From Roseicella aerolata (GTDB taxonomy: Bacteria > Pseudomonadota > Alphaproteobacteria > Acetobacterales > Acetobacteraceae), in NCBI RefSeq assembly GCF_020523605.1, contig NZ_JAJAQI010000017.1, positions 53,927 to 117,926 on the forward strand: a DNA stretch of 64,000 nucleotides, given 5' to 3'. The notes below the pieces were generated by a model, which saw only the letters and a program-made list of their open reading frames with translations, made no database searches and was not told where the DNA came from. Each line of letters starts with the position of its first letter. Position 1 is the stretch's first letter. Positions 44,660-55,020 of this stretch are shown piece by piece. The position numbers were made by a program, and so were the translations under genes.

Positions 44660-45418
44660 TCAGCCCGCGACCGCCATGACCATGTAGTTCACCCCGACAT
44701 CCCGCCCGACCCGCCAGCGTCCGGTCAGCGGGTCCATGATCAGCCCGGCGATATCCGCCACGCGCAGCCCGGCCCGGCGCAGATCGGCGCCAAGCTCCGC
44801 CGGGCGGACGAACATCCGCCAGTCATGCGTGCCGACCGGCAGCAGGCGCAGCAGGTATTCCGCCCCGAGCTTCGCCATCAGGAAGGAGCGCGGCGTGCGG
44901 TTGAGGGTGGAGAGGAAGACCGGACCGCCCGCCTTCACCAGCCCGGCCAGGTGGCGGCAGAATCCCTCCCGGTCCGCCACATGCTCGATCACCTCCAGCG
45001 CCAGCACGGCGTCGAACCCGCCCTCGCCGGCGGCCAGCAGGTCCTCCGGCCGGCCCTCCCGGTAGTCGATGGCGAGCCCCCCGGCCGTGGCATGCGCCCG
45101 GGCGGCCGAGAGGGCGGCGCCGGCGGCATCCAGCCCCGTCACCCGCGCCCCGGCCCGCGCCAGCGCCTCGGAGGCCAGGCCGGCGCCGCAGCCCACATCC
45201 AGCACCCGCAATCCCTCCAGCGGCCGCGCGGCCGCCGGATCCCGGCCGTGCCGCCGGGCGATCCGGGCGATGATCCAGCCCATCCGGGCCGGGTTCATGG
45301 CATGCAGCGGCCGCATCGGGCCCCTGGGGTCCCACCATTCCGCCGCCAGCCGGTCGAATTTGGCGATCTCCGCCCCGATCGCCGTGCCGGCCCCTGCGCC
45401 GCCCGGGAAGTCCGCCAT
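44660..45418 (-). CDS. ubiG: ubiquinone biosynthesis O-methyltransferase
   Basis: 252 residues from the ATG at 45418. It catalyses both O-methylations of ubiquinone synthesis with SAM. The UbiG N-terminal EIAKFDRLAAEWWDPRGPMR, the SAM motif I LDVGCGAGLASEALAR, LEVIEHVAD, FLSTLNRTPRSFLMAKLGAE and the C-terminal YMVMAVAG end are all diagnostic. It is divergent from lysC across a 218-base spacer, an arrangement common in alphaproteobacteria. Confidence 0.95.
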   Translation of the reverse strand: MADFPGGAGAGTAIGAEIAKFDRLAAEWWDPRGPMRPLHAMNPARMGWIIARIARRHGRDPAAARPLEGLRVLDVGCGAGLASEALARAGARVTGLDAAGAALSAARAHATAGGLAIDYREGRPEDLLAAGEGGFDAVLALEVIEHVADREGFCRHLAGLVKAGGPVFLSTLNRTPRSFLMAKLGAEYLLRLLPVGTHDWRMFVRPAELGADLRRAGLRVADIAGLIMDPLTGRWRVGRDVGVNYMVMAVAG

Positions 45419-45636
45419 CCGCCCTGGTCCTTCCTGCACCTGATGCGGACCGGATTCGCGCGGGCTGGCGGGGCGCTCGTGCCTCCGGCCGGCCCGCGAT
45501 CCGGTCCGATGGTTACCCTTCGCTCGCGAATGTTGCAGCGCGGGGGCCGGATGGGTATCTGTGCCGGCCTTCGCGCGGGCGCAACCGCGCGGACCCGCCG
45601 TGAAACGACCCCACACTCCCCGGGAAGCGCCCCCTG

Positions 45637-46863
45637 ATGGCCCGCATCGTGATGAAGTTCGGCGGCACCTCCGTCGCCGATCTCGACCGCATCCGCAATG
45701 TCGCCCAACGCGTGAAGCGGGAGGTGGAGGCGGGGAACGAGGTTGCCGTCGTCGTCTCCGCCATGTCCGGCGTGACGAACCAGCTGGTGAAATGGTGCCA
45801 GGAACTCTCGCCCCTGCACGATGCCCGGGAATACGACACGGTGGTCGCGACCGGCGAGCAGGTGACGATCGGCCTGCTGGCCATCGCGCTGCAGACCATA
45901 GGGGTCGATGCCCGCTCCTGGCAGGGCTGGCAGGTGCCGATCATCACCGACGGCGCGCATGGCAAGGCCCGGGTCGAGCGGATCGAGGGCGGCCTGCTGA
46001 TCGAGCGCATGCGGGAAGGCCAGGTGCCGGTCATCGCCGGCTTCCAGGGGATCGAGCCGGCGCGCAACCGCGTCACTACCCTCGGCCGCGGCGGCTCGGA
46101 CCTCTCGGCCGTCGCCATCGCCGCGGCGGTGAAGGCCGATCGCTGCGACATCTATACGGATGTGGACGGGATCTACACCACCGACCCCCGGATCGTGCCG
46201 CGCGCCCGCAAGCTGGAGCGCATTTCCTACGAGGAAATGCTGGAACTGGCCTCGGTGGGTGCCAAGGTCCTGCAGACCCGCTCGGTCGAACTCGCCATGA
46301 AGCAGCGGGTGCGGGTGCAGGTGCTCTCCAGCTTCGAGGACAAGCCAGGCTCCCTGGTGGTTGATGAGGACGAGATCGTGGAACAGCCCATCGTGAGCGG
46401 CATCGCCTATTCACGGGACGATGCGAAGGTGACGCTGCGGCGGGTGCCGGACCGGCCGGGCATCGCCGCCGGCGTCTTCGGTGCGCTCGCCACGGCCAAT
46501 TGCAACGTGGACATGATCGTCCAGAATATCGGCGCCGACGGCACCACGGACATGACCTTCACGGTCGGCAAGGCGGACCTGGCGCGGGCGAAGGACGTGC
46601 TGGAGAAGGCGCGCGGCGAGCTCGGCTTCGACTCGATCCTGGCCGACCCGGATGTCGCCAAGATCAGCGTGGTCGGGGTCGGCATGCGCAGCCATGCCGG
46701 CGTCGCCAACACCATGTTCCGCGCCCTGTCCGAGAAGGGCATCAACATCCAGGTCATTTCGACCAGCGAGATCAAGGTGAGCGTGCTGATCGGCGCCGAG
46801 TACACGGAGCTCGCGGTGCGCGCCCTGCACAGCGCCTATGACCTCGACGGTCCGGCGGCCTGA
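45637..46863 (+). CDS. lysC: aspartate kinase
   Basis: 408 residues. It phosphorylates aspartate at the head of lysine, threonine and methionine synthesis. The kinase signature KFGGTSVAD (residues 7-15), SAMSGVTNQL, TLGRGGSDLSAVA and YTDVDGIYTTDPR are present. Two C-terminal ACT domains (about 270-405) should bind feedback inhibitors (lysine, threonine). Full length, ATG at 45637. The next gene starts 4 bases after its stop, so they are probably co-transcribed. Confidence 0.96.
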   Translation: MARIVMKFGGTSVADLDRIRNVAQRVKREVEAGNEVAVVVSAMSGVTNQLVKWCQELSPLHDAREYDTVVATGEQVTIGLLAIALQTIGVDARSWQGWQVPIITDGAHGKARVERIEGGLLIERMREGQVPVIAGFQGIEPARNRVTTLGRGGSDLSAVAIAAAVKADRCDIYTDVDGIYTTDPRIVPRARKLERISYEEMLELASVGAKVLQTRSVELAMKQRVRVQVLSSFEDKPGSLVVDEDEIVEQPIVSGIAYSRDDAKVTLRRVPDRPGIAAGVFGALATANCNVDMIVQNIGADGTTDMTFTVGKADLARAKDVLEKARGELGFDSILADPDVAKISVVGVGMRSHAGVANTMFRALSEKGINIQVISTSEIKVSVLIGAEYTELAVRALHSAYDLDGPAA

Positions 46864-46867
46864 GGCG

Positions 46868-47941
46868 ATGGACACGCTCGCCCCCAGCCCATCCGCCGCC
46901 CTGCCGCCCGCCACCGGAGCGTCGGCCGTGCTCGACCGCCTGATGGCCCGCGGCGCGGCCTTCTTCGGCTCCCGCTACGCCATCATGGGCGGGGCGATGA
47001 GCTGGGTGAGCGAGCGCCACCTGGTCGCCGCTCTCTCCAATGCCGGCGCCTTCGGCGTCATCGCCTGCGGCGCCATGGAGCCGCCGCGGCTGGCCGAGGA
47101 GATCGCCGGCACCCAGGCGCTGACCGACAGGCCCTTCGGCGTGAACCTCATCACCATGCATCCGCGGCTGGAGCAGCTGGTGGAGGTCTGCCTCGCGGCC
47201 AAGGTCGGCCACATCGTCTTCGCCGGCGGCATCCCGCCGGCCTCCGCCATCAAGGCGGCCAAGGCGGGCGGCGCCAAGGTGGTCTGCTTCGCGCCCGCGC
47301 TGGCGCTGGCGAAGAAGCTGGTCCGCAGCGGGGCGGACGCGCTGGTGATCGAGGGCTCCGAGGCGGGCGGGCATATCGGGCCGGTCAGCCTCAATGTGCT
47401 CGCGCAGGAGATCCTGCCGACCATGGCCAAGGAGGTCCCGGTCTTCGTCGCCGGCGGCATCGGCCGGGGCGAGGCGATCCTCTCCTATCTCGAGATGGGG
47501 GCGGCCGGCGCCCAGCTCGGCACCCGCTTCGTCTGCGCGACGGAATGCATCGCCCATCCGAAGTTCAAGCAGGCCTTCATCCGCGGTGCGGCGCGCGACG
47601 CGGTGCCGACGGTGCAGATCGACGAGCGCTTCCCGGTCATCCCGGTCCGCGCCCTGGTGAACGAGGGCACCAAGCGCTTCATGGAGCACCAGGCGAAGGT
47701 GCTGGCGCGCTTCCAGGCCGGCGAGGTCTCGAAGGAGGACGCCCAGCTCGAGATCGAGCATTTCTGGGCCGGCGCGCTGCGCCGCGCGGTGATCGACGGC
47801 GATGTCGAGCAGGGCAGCCTGATGGCCGGCCAGAGCGTCGGGATGGTGACCAGGGAGCAGCCGGCCGCCGAGATCATCGCCGAGCTGATCGCCCAGGCGG
47901 AGGCGGCCATCGCGGCGCGGCAGCAGGGCGGCGCTGCCTGA
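46868..47941 (+). CDS. nitronate monooxygenase / FMN-dependent enoyl reductase-like protein
   Basis: 357 residues from the ATG at 46868. TIM-barrel flavoenzyme of the NMO/FabK superfamily: IMGGAMSWVSERHLVAALSN, FGVNLITMHPRL, FAGGIPPASAIKAAK, DALVIEGSEAGGHIGP (with the catalytic-region His) and FVAGGIGRGEAI with the phosphate-binding GTRFVCATEC. The enzyme uses FMN to oxidise nitronates or a related substrate; the true substrate is unknown. It follows lysC closely without an obvious pathway link. Confidence 0.85.
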   Translation: MDTLAPSPSAALPPATGASAVLDRLMARGAAFFGSRYAIMGGAMSWVSERHLVAALSNAGAFGVIACGAMEPPRLAEEIAGTQALTDRPFGVNLITMHPRLEQLVEVCLAAKVGHIVFAGGIPPASAIKAAKAGGAKVVCFAPALALAKKLVRSGADALVIEGSEAGGHIGPVSLNVLAQEILPTMAKEVPVFVAGGIGRGEAILSYLEMGAAGAQLGTRFVCATECIAHPKFKQAFIRGAARDAVPTVQIDERFPVIPVRALVNEGTKRFMEHQAKVLARFQAGEVSKEDAQLEIEHFWAGALRRAVIDGDVEQGSLMAGQSVGMVTREQPAAEIIAELIAQAEAAIAARQQGGAA

Positions 47942-47948
47942 TCCCGAG

Positions 47949-47994
47949 GGCATGGAGCTTCCCTCCATGCCGGGCGCCCGACCGGGCGCCGCCG
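47949..47994. repeat. dispersed hairpin repeat, family C, copy 2
   Basis: GGCATGGAG, 5-base loop, CTCCATGCC, then GGGCGCCCGA and a GCC-rich tail, matching 44543-44590. The stem differs from copy 1 at paired positions, so pairing is conserved. It begins 7 bases after the upstream stop and may act as a terminator. Confidence 0.5.
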
Positions 47995-48007
47995 CCGGTG
48001 CGGCCTG

Positions 48008-48092
48008 CAGCGGATTGCGTTCAGGGCTGAACGCCAGTCTACTGTAGACCATTGATTGTAGGGCAGGTTCACGCCCGTCCGCGATCTGCTCC
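48008..48092. repeat. dispersed intergenic repeat, family B, copy 1
   Basis: About 85 bases beginning CAGCGGATTGCGTTCAGGGC and ending GTCCGCGATCTGCTCC. The same ends and internal blocks (TGAACGCCA, CATTGATT, GCCCG) occur at 57552-57651. It has internal inverted repeats, including GCGTTCA-TGAACGC. Confidence 0.65.
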
Positions 48093-48211
48093 CGCCAAGG
48101 TCTGCGGAGCAGACCGACCGGCGATTGAGAGGCCGTTGCCGGGTTGTCATCAACGGCCGCTGGTTCTGAGGCGGATCGTGAGGGCTGAAATTCGAGGGGC
48201 CGTGGCATGAG

Positions 48212-49267
48212 ATGTCGTCACGGGAATGTGAAATCGATTTGCCGCCGTCCGGCCCGCGCGGTACATCGCGAGGCGTGCCCGACGACATGAAGCGCCTGAC
48301 CCCCTTTGAGGCTGCGAGCACCGAGCCGACCCGGCTCGGCGCCGAATTGCGTGATGCCCGGCTCACCCTTGGCCTGTCCATCGAGGACCTCGCCCAGTCG
48401 CTCCGCATCCGGCGGGTCTATCTGGCGGCGCTGGAGGAAGGGCGGGTCCGCGACCTGCCGGCGCCGGCCTATGCGGTCGGCTTCGTCCGCGCCTATGCCC
48501 GTGCCCTCGGCCTCGACGAGGATGAGGTGGTGCGCCGCTTCCGGGAGGCGAGCGGGCCGAATGTCGCCCGCAAGACCGACCTGGTCTTCCCCGAGCCGGT
48601 GCCCGATCGTGGTGTCCCTGCCGGGGCGGTGATGCTGGCCGGCGTGGTGGTGGCGCTCGGCGCCTATATCGGCTGGTACCAGTGGTCCGGCAGCGGGACG
48701 CGGACGGTGGATGCGGTGCCGCCGCCCCCGCCGGCGATCGAGCAGGCGTTGCGCGAGGGCAGCCCGCCCGAGACCCCACCCGTTGCCGCCCCCACCTTGT
48801 CCCCGCCCGCGGCCATGCCTGCCGCGCCGCCACCCGGCCCGACCGCCGCGGCGGCGGCGCCCCCGCCCGGCCCGGCCCGGCCCGCGACGCCGCCGACCAC
48901 CTCTCCTGCCGCCCCGCCCGCCGCCGCGCCGGTCCCGGCCGCCGGGGAGGGCCGCGTGCTGCTGCGCGCCCGGGCCGAGGTCTGGATCCAGGTGCGCGAG
49001 CCGCGCGGCCCGGTGCTGGTCAACCGCGTGCTGCGCCCCGGCGAGAGCTGGCAGGTGCCGCCGAAGGAGGGGCTGCTGCTCTCCACCGGCAATGCCGGCG
49101 GGCTGGAGATCCTGGTGGATGGCCAGGTGACGCCCGGCCTTGGCGCCGGGCAATCGGTGCGGCGCGACCTGCCGATCGACGCCGAGAGGCTGAAATCCGG
49201 CCAGCCGATCCAGCCGGCGGCGGCGCCCGCGGCCCCGCGCCCGGCCCAGGCGCCCCAGCCGCAATAG
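48212..49267 (+). CDS. RodZ-like protein: N-terminal HTH, one TM, C-terminal DUF4115
   Basis: 351 residues from the ATG at 48212; an ATG 25 codons later (MKRLTPFEAASTEP) is a plausible alternative because the N-terminus is variable. Order: a Cro/C1-type helix-turn-helix (LGAELRDARLTLGLSIEDLA, then IRRVYLAALEEGRV), a transmembrane helix (AGAVMLAGVVVALGAYIGWY), a long Pro/Ala linker, and a C-terminal beta domain (VLLRARAEVWIQVREP, RVLRPGESWQVP) of DUF4115 type. RodZ links MreB to the cell wall. It is upstream of ispG, the usual alphaproteobacterial order. Confidence 0.88.
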   Translation: MSSRECEIDLPPSGPRGTSRGVPDDMKRLTPFEAASTEPTRLGAELRDARLTLGLSIEDLAQSLRIRRVYLAALEEGRVRDLPAPAYAVGFVRAYARALGLDEDEVVRRFREASGPNVARKTDLVFPEPVPDRGVPAGAVMLAGVVVALGAYIGWYQWSGSGTRTVDAVPPPPPAIEQALREGSPPETPPVAAPTLSPPAAMPAAPPPGPTAAAAAPPPGPARPATPPTTSPAAPPAAAPVPAAGEGRVLLRARAEVWIQVREPRGPVLVNRVLRPGESWQVPPKEGLLLSTGNAGGLEILVDGQVTPGLGAGQSVRRDLPIDAERLKSGQPIQPAAAPAAPRPAQAPQPQ

Positions 49268-49494
49268 GCCCTGTCCGGCGCGGCCCTGGCACCGGCCGCT
49301 GCCGGCGTGACGCTCCGGTGACATTTGCCGGGCCGGCCTTTGCGCATGGCCGGCAGCGCCAAAGCGCCCTAGGTGAATGCCGCCGGCGCTGCCATATTCC
49401 GCCCGACCGGGCGCGGATCGCCGGCGGGCGTCAGGCTGCCCGGCATGGTTCCGCGCCCGCGACACACCTCGGCTGATCCGGGAATCCGCGCCTC

Positions 49495-50649
49495 ATGAGC
49501 TATCGCCCCTACCAGCAGATCCTGCGCCGCAAGTCTCGCCAGATCCGGGTGGGGAAGGTGCTCGTCGGCGGCGATGCGCCGATCAGCGTGCAGAGCATGA
49601 CCAACACGCCGACCGAGGACGCCAAGGCGACGATCGAGCAGATCCGCCGCTGCGAACTGGCCGGTGCCGATATCGTCCGCGTCTCCGTCCCGACGCCGGA
49701 GAGCACCGCCGCGCTGCATGAGATCGTGCGCGAGGTGAACGTCCCGATCGTGGCGGACATCCACTTCCACTACCGCCGCGCCATCGAGGCGGCGAAGGCC
49801 GGTGCCGCCTGCCTGCGGATCAATCCGGGCAATATCGGCAGCAAGGAGCGGGTGAAGGAGGTCGTGAAGGCCGCCCGCGACCATGGCTGTTCCATCCGCA
49901 TCGGCGTGAATGCCGGCAGCCTCGAGAAGCACCTGCTGGAGAAGTATGGCGAGCCGAACCCGGAGGCGCTGGTCGAGAGCGCGCTCTGGCACGCCGCCCA
50001 TCTGCAGGACGAGGATTTCCACGAGTTCAAGATCAGCGTGAAGGCGTCCGACGTCTTCCTCGCCGTCGCCGCCTATCAGCAACTGGCCGAGGCGTGCGAC
50101 CATCCGCTGCATATCGGCATCACCGAGGCGGGCGGGCGCCGCACCGGCACGGTGAAGAGCGCGATCGGCCTCGGCAACCTGCTCTGGTCCGGGATCGGCG
50201 ACACGCTGCGCGTCTCCCTCTCGGCCGAGCCGGAGGAGGAGGTGCATGTGGGTTGGGAGATGCTGAAGTCCCTCGGCCTCCGGCACCGCGGGGTGAAGAT
50301 CATCTCCTGCCCCTCCTGCGCCCGGCAGGGCTTCGACGTCATCAGGACGGTCGCGACGCTGGAGGAGCGGCTGGCGCATATCGAGACGCCGATCACCCTC
50401 TCCATCATCGGCTGCGTGGTGAACGGGCCGGGCGAGGCGCTGATGACCGATATCGGCCTGACCGGCGGCGGCGCCGGGCGGCATATGGTCTATGCCGCGG
50501 GCAGGACCGACCACACCATCGACGAGGCGGCGATGGTGGACCACCTGGTCGGGCTGGTGGAGAAGAAGGCCGCCGCGATCGAGGCCGAGGAGGCGGCGAG
50601 GAAGGCCGCCGAGGCGACCGCCCAGGCGACCGCCCAGGCGGCGGAATAG
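49495..50649 (+). CDS. ispG: (E)-4-hydroxy-3-methylbut-2-enyl-diphosphate synthase
   Basis: 384 residues. It makes HMBPP in the MEP isoprenoid pathway. The [4Fe-4S] ligands Cys272, Cys275 ([12 protein letters not shown]) and Cys307 ([12 protein letters not shown]) are present, as are [20 protein letters not shown] and the HIGITEAGG stretch. The ATG at 49495 fits. The C-terminus is a short Ala/Glu-rich helix with repeated TAQA. A small membrane gene and hisS follow, an order seen in related genomes. Confidence 0.96.
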   Translation: MSYRPYQQILRRKSRQIRVGKVLVGGDAPISVQSMTNTPTEDAKATIEQIRRCELAGADIVRVSVPTPESTAALHEIVREVNVPIVADIHFHYRRAIEAAKAGAACLRINPGNIGSKERVKEVVKAARDHGCSIRIGVNAGSLEKHLLEKYGEPNPEALVESALWHAAHLQDEDFHEFKISVKASDVFLAVAAYQQLAEACDHPLHIGITEAGGRRTGTVKSAIGLGNLLWSGIGDTLRVSLSAEPEEEVHVGWEMLKSLGLRHRGVKIISCPSCARQGFDVIRTVATLEERLAHIETPITLSIIGCVVNGPGEALMTDIGLTGGGAGRHMVYAAGRTDHTIDEAAMVDHLVGLVEKKAAAIEAEEAARKAAEATAQATAQAAE

Positions 50650-50668
50650 ACGAGGGGAGGGCGGTGCC

Positions 50669-50836
50669 GTGCATGGCTTCGGCTTCTCGGCGCTGCTGGT
50701 TGGGATGCTCGGGCGGCACCGCGTGCCGGGGCTGGATGAGGACCTGGCCCGGCGGGACGCGGCGCTGCGGCGGCTCGGGCTGCTGGCGGGGGTGAACCTG
50801 GTGCTCTTCGTGGCGCTGACGCTGGCGGTGCGTTGA
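50669..50836 (+). CDS. small single-pass membrane protein after ispG
   Basis: 55 residues from a GTG at 50669 with GGGGAGG eight bases upstream. The protein is HGFGFSALLVGMLGRHRVPG, a charged stretch (LDEDLARRDAALRRLG), then one hydrophobic helix (LLAGVNLVLFVALTLAV) and TGA at 50834. No family is recognised. The 240 bases from here to hisS contain no other supported feature. Confidence 0.55.
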   Translation: MHGFGFSALLVGMLGRHRVPGLDEDLARRDAALRRLGLLAGVNLVLFVALTLAVR

Positions 50837-51076
50837 GGGTCCTGGCCCCGGGCGCCTGGCTGCCGGCCGGCATTATAATGCAGGGCAGCCTGCCGGAGGC
50901 CCTGTTCCCGGCGTCCCGGGCGCACCTCGCCTGCCGCCGACGCGGCGGGATGCGCTCCGGCGGACTGCCGCTGACCGCCCGCGACCCGTGCCGCGACCGG
51001 GCCTGTTTCCCCGCCCACGACCTCATCGCCCCCTGAACCCTTGCCCCCCGCCCCATCACGGGGCAAACCGCGACCC

Positions 51077-52447
51077 ATGGCCCAAGCTCCGCTCCAGCCC
51101 GTCCGCGGCACCCATGACCTGATCGGCGCCGATTTCCGCCGCCACCACCTCGTCATCGAGACCGCCCGGCGGGTCGCGACCCTCTATGGCTTCGAGGAAT
51201 GGGCGACGCCGATCTTCGAGGACACGCGGGTCTTCTCCCGCGGATTGGGCGACACCTCCGATGTCGTCTCCAAGGAGATGTACAGCTTCGAGGACCGGGG
51301 CGGGGAGAACATCACCCTGCGGCCGGAGAATACCGCCGGCGTCTGCCGCGCCCTGGTGACCAACGGCCTCACCCAGTCGAACCTGCCCCGCAAGGTCTTC
51401 TATGCCGGGCCGATGTTCCGCTACGAGCGGCCGCAGAAGGGCCGCTACCGGCAGTTCCACCAGATCGGCATCGAGGTGCTGGGCGCCGCCGAGCCGCTGG
51501 CGGATGCCGAGGTGATCGCCTGCGGCTGGCACATCCAGCAGGAACTCGGCATCGACGAGGGCACGGTGCTGGAGATCAACACGCTCGGCGATGCCGCCAG
51601 CCGCGATGCCTACCGGGCCGCGCTGATCGCCTATTTCACCGCGCACAGGAACGACCTGTCGGAGGACAGCCGGGCGCGGCTGGAGAAGAACCCGCTGCGG
51701 ATCGTCGACAGCAAGGATCCGCGGGACAAGGCGCTGGTCGCCGCGGCGCCCACCATCCATGACCACCTGACGCCCGAGGCGGCGGAGTTCTACGCCGCGG
51801 TGAAACGCCACCTCACGGCCTTCGGCGTGTCCTTCCGGGAGAACCCGCGGATCGTCCGGGGCCTCGACTACTACAGCCACACCGCCTTCGAATTCGTCAC
51901 CGAACGGCTCGGCGCCCAGGGCACGGTGATGGGCGGCGGCCGCTACAACGGCCTGGTCGAGGAGATGGGCGGGCCGCCCACCCCCTCGGTCGGCTGGGCG
52001 GCGGGCGTGGAGCGGCTCACCCTGCTGGTGGAGGCGGCCGAACTGACCCCGCCGGCGCCCCGCCCGGTCGCGGTCATCCCGGTGGGCGAGGCGGCGGAGG
52101 CCGCGGCGATCAACGTGCTGCAATCGCTGCGCGAGCACGGCGTGGTCGCCGAGATTGCCTACAAGGGCAACATGAAGCGCCGCATGGAGCGGGCGAACAG
52201 GATCAATGCCGGCGCCGCGGTGATCCTGGGCGAGGAGGAACTCGCCGAGGGCAAGGTCGTGGTGAGGAACCTCGACAAGGGCTCGCAGGAGCGGGTGGCG
52301 ATGGAGGATCTGCTGCGGACGCTGGCCGAGACCGGCGCGGTCGAGAGCGCCATGCATGCCATGCTGCAGGGCATCCTGGAGGAGGAACTCGGCGGCGAGG
52401 TGGATGATCTCGACGAGGATTTCGGCGGCGAGACGGAGAGCCGGTGA
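51077..52447 (+). CDS. hisS: histidyl-tRNA synthetase
   Basis: 456 residues from the ATG at 51077 ([14 protein letters not shown]). It charges tRNA(His). Class II motifs: PVRGTHDL start, motif 2 [20 protein letters not shown], the histidine-binding [21 protein letters not shown], and motif 3 GWAAGVERL. The C-terminal anticodon-binding domain is normal, followed by an acidic tail of about 25 residues. The stop overlaps the prfA start (GTGA), so translation is coupled. Confidence 0.96.
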   Translation: MAQAPLQPVRGTHDLIGADFRRHHLVIETARRVATLYGFEEWATPIFEDTRVFSRGLGDTSDVVSKEMYSFEDRGGENITLRPENTAGVCRALVTNGLTQSNLPRKVFYAGPMFRYERPQKGRYRQFHQIGIEVLGAAEPLADAEVIACGWHIQQELGIDEGTVLEINTLGDAASRDAYRAALIAYFTAHRNDLSEDSRARLEKNPLRIVDSKDPRDKALVAAAPTIHDHLTPEAAEFYAAVKRHLTAFGVSFRENPRIVRGLDYYSHTAFEFVTERLGAQGTVMGGGRYNGLVEEMGGPPTPSVGWAAGVERLTLLVEAAELTPPAPRPVAVIPVGEAAEAAAINVLQSLREHGVVAEIAYKGNMKRRMERANRINAGAAVILGEEELAEGKVVVRNLDKGSQERVAMEDLLRTLAETGAVESAMHAMLQGILEEELGGEVDDLDEDFGGETESR

Positions 52448-53499
52448 GCATCGCGGAGAAACTCGATCGGGTCCTGACCCGCGCGGAGGAGCTGAAGCAC
52501 CTCCTCTCGACCGCCGAGGGCAGCCAGTTCGGTGCCCTCTCCAAGGAACTGTCCGAGCTCGAGCCGCTGGTCGAGAAGGTGGAGGCGCTGCGTGCCGCAG
52601 AGCGGGCGCGGGACGAGGCCGAGGCCATGCTGGCCGACCCCGAGCTGCGCGAGCTGGCCGAGGACGAGTACCTCGCGCAGAAGGAAGCCGTGCCGCGGCT
52701 GGAGCGCGAGGTGCGCCTCATGCTGCTGCCGAAGGATTCGGCGGATGAGCGCAGCGCCATCCTGGAGATCCGCCCCGCCGCCGGCGGCGACGAGGCGGCG
52801 CTGTTTGCCGCCGAGCTGTTCCGCGCCTACCAGCGCTATGCCGAGGCGCGGCGCTGGCGCTTCGAGGTGATGGAGTATGATGAGAGCGACCTTGGCGGGG
52901 TGAAGGGGGCCGTCGCCGAGATCGCCGGGAAGGGTGTCTTCGCCCGGCTGAAATACGAAAGCGGCGTGCACCGCGTGCAGCGGGTGCCGGCGACCGAGAC
53001 CCAGGGCCGCATCCACACCTCCACCGTCACCGTCGCCATCATGCCGGAGGCGGAGGAGGTGGACGTGCAGATCAACGAGGCCGACCTGCGGATCGACACC
53101 TACCGCGCCTCCGGCGCCGGCGGGCAGCATGTGAACAAGACCGACAGCGCCGTCCGCATCACCCATATCCCGACCGGGACGGTGGTGGCGATGCAGGAGG
53201 AGAAGTCCCAGCACAAGAACCGCGCCAAGGCGATGAAGGTGCTGCGCGCCCGCATCTTCGAAGCCGAGCGGGCCCGCGCCGCCGCCTCCCGCGCCGCCGA
53301 CCGCAAGGGCCAGGTGGGCACCGGCGACCGCAGCGAGCGCATCCGCACCTACAACTTCCCCCAGGGGCGCGTGACCGACCACCGCATCGGCCTGACCCTG
53401 CACAAGATCGACCGCGTCATGCTGGGCGAGTTCGACGAGATCATCGACGCCCTGACGGCCGAGGACGAGGCGGCGCGGCTGGCCGCCGAGGGCGAGTGA
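52444..53499 (+). CDS. prfA: peptide chain release factor 1
   Basis: 351 residues from the GTG at 52444, in a GTGA overlap with hisS. It reads UAA and UAG stop codons. The RF1 tripeptide-type region ([13 protein letters not shown]), the catalytic GGQ at residues 226-228 ([16 protein letters not shown]) and the domain 4 region ([20 protein letters not shown]) are all intact. Its methylase PrmC is encoded 52 bases downstream, as is usual. Confidence 0.96.
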   Translation: MSIAEKLDRVLTRAEELKHLLSTAEGSQFGALSKELSELEPLVEKVEALRAAERARDEAEAMLADPELRELAEDEYLAQKEAVPRLEREVRLMLLPKDSADERSAILEIRPAAGGDEAALFAAELFRAYQRYAEARRWRFEVMEYDESDLGGVKGAVAEIAGKGVFARLKYESGVHRVQRVPATETQGRIHTSTVTVAIMPEAEEVDVQINEADLRIDTYRASGAGGQHVNKTDSAVRITHIPTGTVVAMQEEKSQHKNRAKAMKVLRARIFEAERARAAASRAADRKGQVGTGDRSERIRTYNFPQGRVTDHRIGLTLHKIDRVMLGEFDEIIDALTAEDEAARLAAEGE

Positions 53500-53551
53500 G
53501 GGCAGGCCGGGCGATCCTCTCCGCCCCGGCTGCCGGGGAGAGGGTGGGCGC

Positions 53552-54421
53552 GTGACCGCCTGCGCCGATCCCGCCGGCACGGTCGGTTTCTTCCTCTGCC
53601 GGGCCGGCCAGCACCTGCGCGCCGCCGCCATCGAGACTCCCCGGCTGGAGGCGCGGCTGCTGCTGGCGCATGCCATGGCTTGCCGGCAGGAGGACCTGCT
53701 GCGCGACCCGCGCGCCCCGGTGGCGCCCGAGGCCGCCGCCCGCTTCGCCGATCTGCTGCGCCGCCGGCTCGACCGCGCGCCGATCGCGCATCTGCTGGGG
53801 GAGCAGGAGTTCTGGTCGCTCCCCTTCGCCGTCTCCCCCGCGACGCTGATCCCGCGCCCGGATTCCGAGGCGCTGATCGAGGCGGCGATCGGGGCCTTCC
53901 CCGACCGCCGCGCCGTGCGCCGCGTGCTCGACCTCGGCACCGGCACGGGCTGCCTGCTGCTGGCGGCGCTGACCGAGTTTCCCGGGGCCACCGGCCTCGG
54001 CCTGGACCGCGTGCCGGCGGCGGCGGCGCTGGCGCGCGACAATGCCGCCCGGCTCGGCCTCGGCGACCGTGCCCGCTTCGCCGTGGCCGACTGGGCCGCG
54101 CCCATCGGCGGCCGGTTCGACCTGGTGCTGAGCAATCCGCCCTATATCGAACGCGCCACCATTCCCGGCCTGATGCCGGAGGTGGCGCGGCATGAGCCTG
54201 CCTCGGCCCTGGATGGCGGCGCGGATGGGCTGGACGCCTACCGGGCCATTGCCGCCGCGCTGCCCGGGCTGCTCGCGCCCGGCGGGCGGGCAGTGCTGGA
54301 ACTCGGCCAGGGGCAGCAGGCGGCGGTGGAGGCCATCGCCGCTGCGCATGGCATCCATGCGCTGGGCTGCCGGATGGATCTGGGCGGGGTGCCGCGCGCG
54401 CTGGTGCTGGCCATGGCCTGA
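53552..54421 (+). CDS. prmC: release factor glutamine N5-methyltransferase
   Basis: 289 residues from a GTG at 53552. It methylates the GGQ glutamine of release factors. The N-terminal helical domain is followed by LIPRPDSEALIEAA, the SAM motif LDLGTGTGCLLLA and the catalytic NPPYIE at residues 195-200. Gene order hisS-prfA-prmC is maintained. The C-terminus ends normally (RALVLAMA). Confidence 0.95.
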   Translation: MTACADPAGTVGFFLCRAGQHLRAAAIETPRLEARLLLAHAMACRQEDLLRDPRAPVAPEAAARFADLLRRRLDRAPIAHLLGEQEFWSLPFAVSPATLIPRPDSEALIEAAIGAFPDRRAVRRVLDLGTGTGCLLLAALTEFPGATGLGLDRVPAAAALARDNAARLGLGDRARFAVADWAAPIGGRFDLVLSNPPYIERATIPGLMPEVARHEPASALDGGADGLDAYRAIAAALPGLLAPGGRAVLELGQGQQAAVEAIAAAHGIHALGCRMDLGGVPRALVLAMA

Positions 54422-55020
54422 GTCAGGCAGAGGCCATGGCTGCTACATGCGCTGTCACAATCTTGTGCCTCGCACGCTGCCTGAACGCCTCGGCCGCGGC
54501 GGCCTCCCGGCCTCCGGCAGCCTCATCGCCGGGCCGGGCGCCTGCCCCTTCGTGGCGGCCGGACCGGCGGGGAAAAGGGCCGGCGCGCCGGCCTTCCGGC
54601 CGGTCAGGAACCGAGCCCTTCCATAAGGGGATGCCGCGAACCGGCAGCCCTGAAGCGGCCAGGGCGCCACGCCTGCCTGCCGGTCCTGCCGGCGCCCTGA
54701 ACCCTGGCTCATGGCCTGCTGACGCCTGTCATGCCGCAGACGCCGGCGGCAGGTCAGGGCTTAACGCGCGGGGCACGAGCGGGCCCCTTGCGAAAAAAAG
54801 CGATTGGCGGCCCGCCCGGCTGGGGCTAGCTTGCGGCAGGCCCTCGTGGGCGGACGGGCAGGTCCCGCCGCCAAGGCGCGTGGGTCGTGCAGCGGACGGG
54901 CTGTGGGACTCACGCCGGCCGCAACGCCTTTGGACGAGATCGACCGCTTTGGCTGCGCGCATCCGGAAGGCCCGGGGGCGGGCGGGGCGGCCCACCTGCG
55001 AGACGGCAGACGCAATACCG
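54422..55020. other. 599-base gap without a supported gene
   Basis: Open frames here are Arg/Pro/Ala-rich shadows. Several G+C-rich inverted repeats follow prmC (for example GGGCCGGCGCGCCGGCC at about 54576). An A-rich stretch (GCGAAAAAAAGCG, about 54788-54800) may belong to the promoter of the DUF4167 gene. Nothing else is recognised. Confidence 0.35.
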
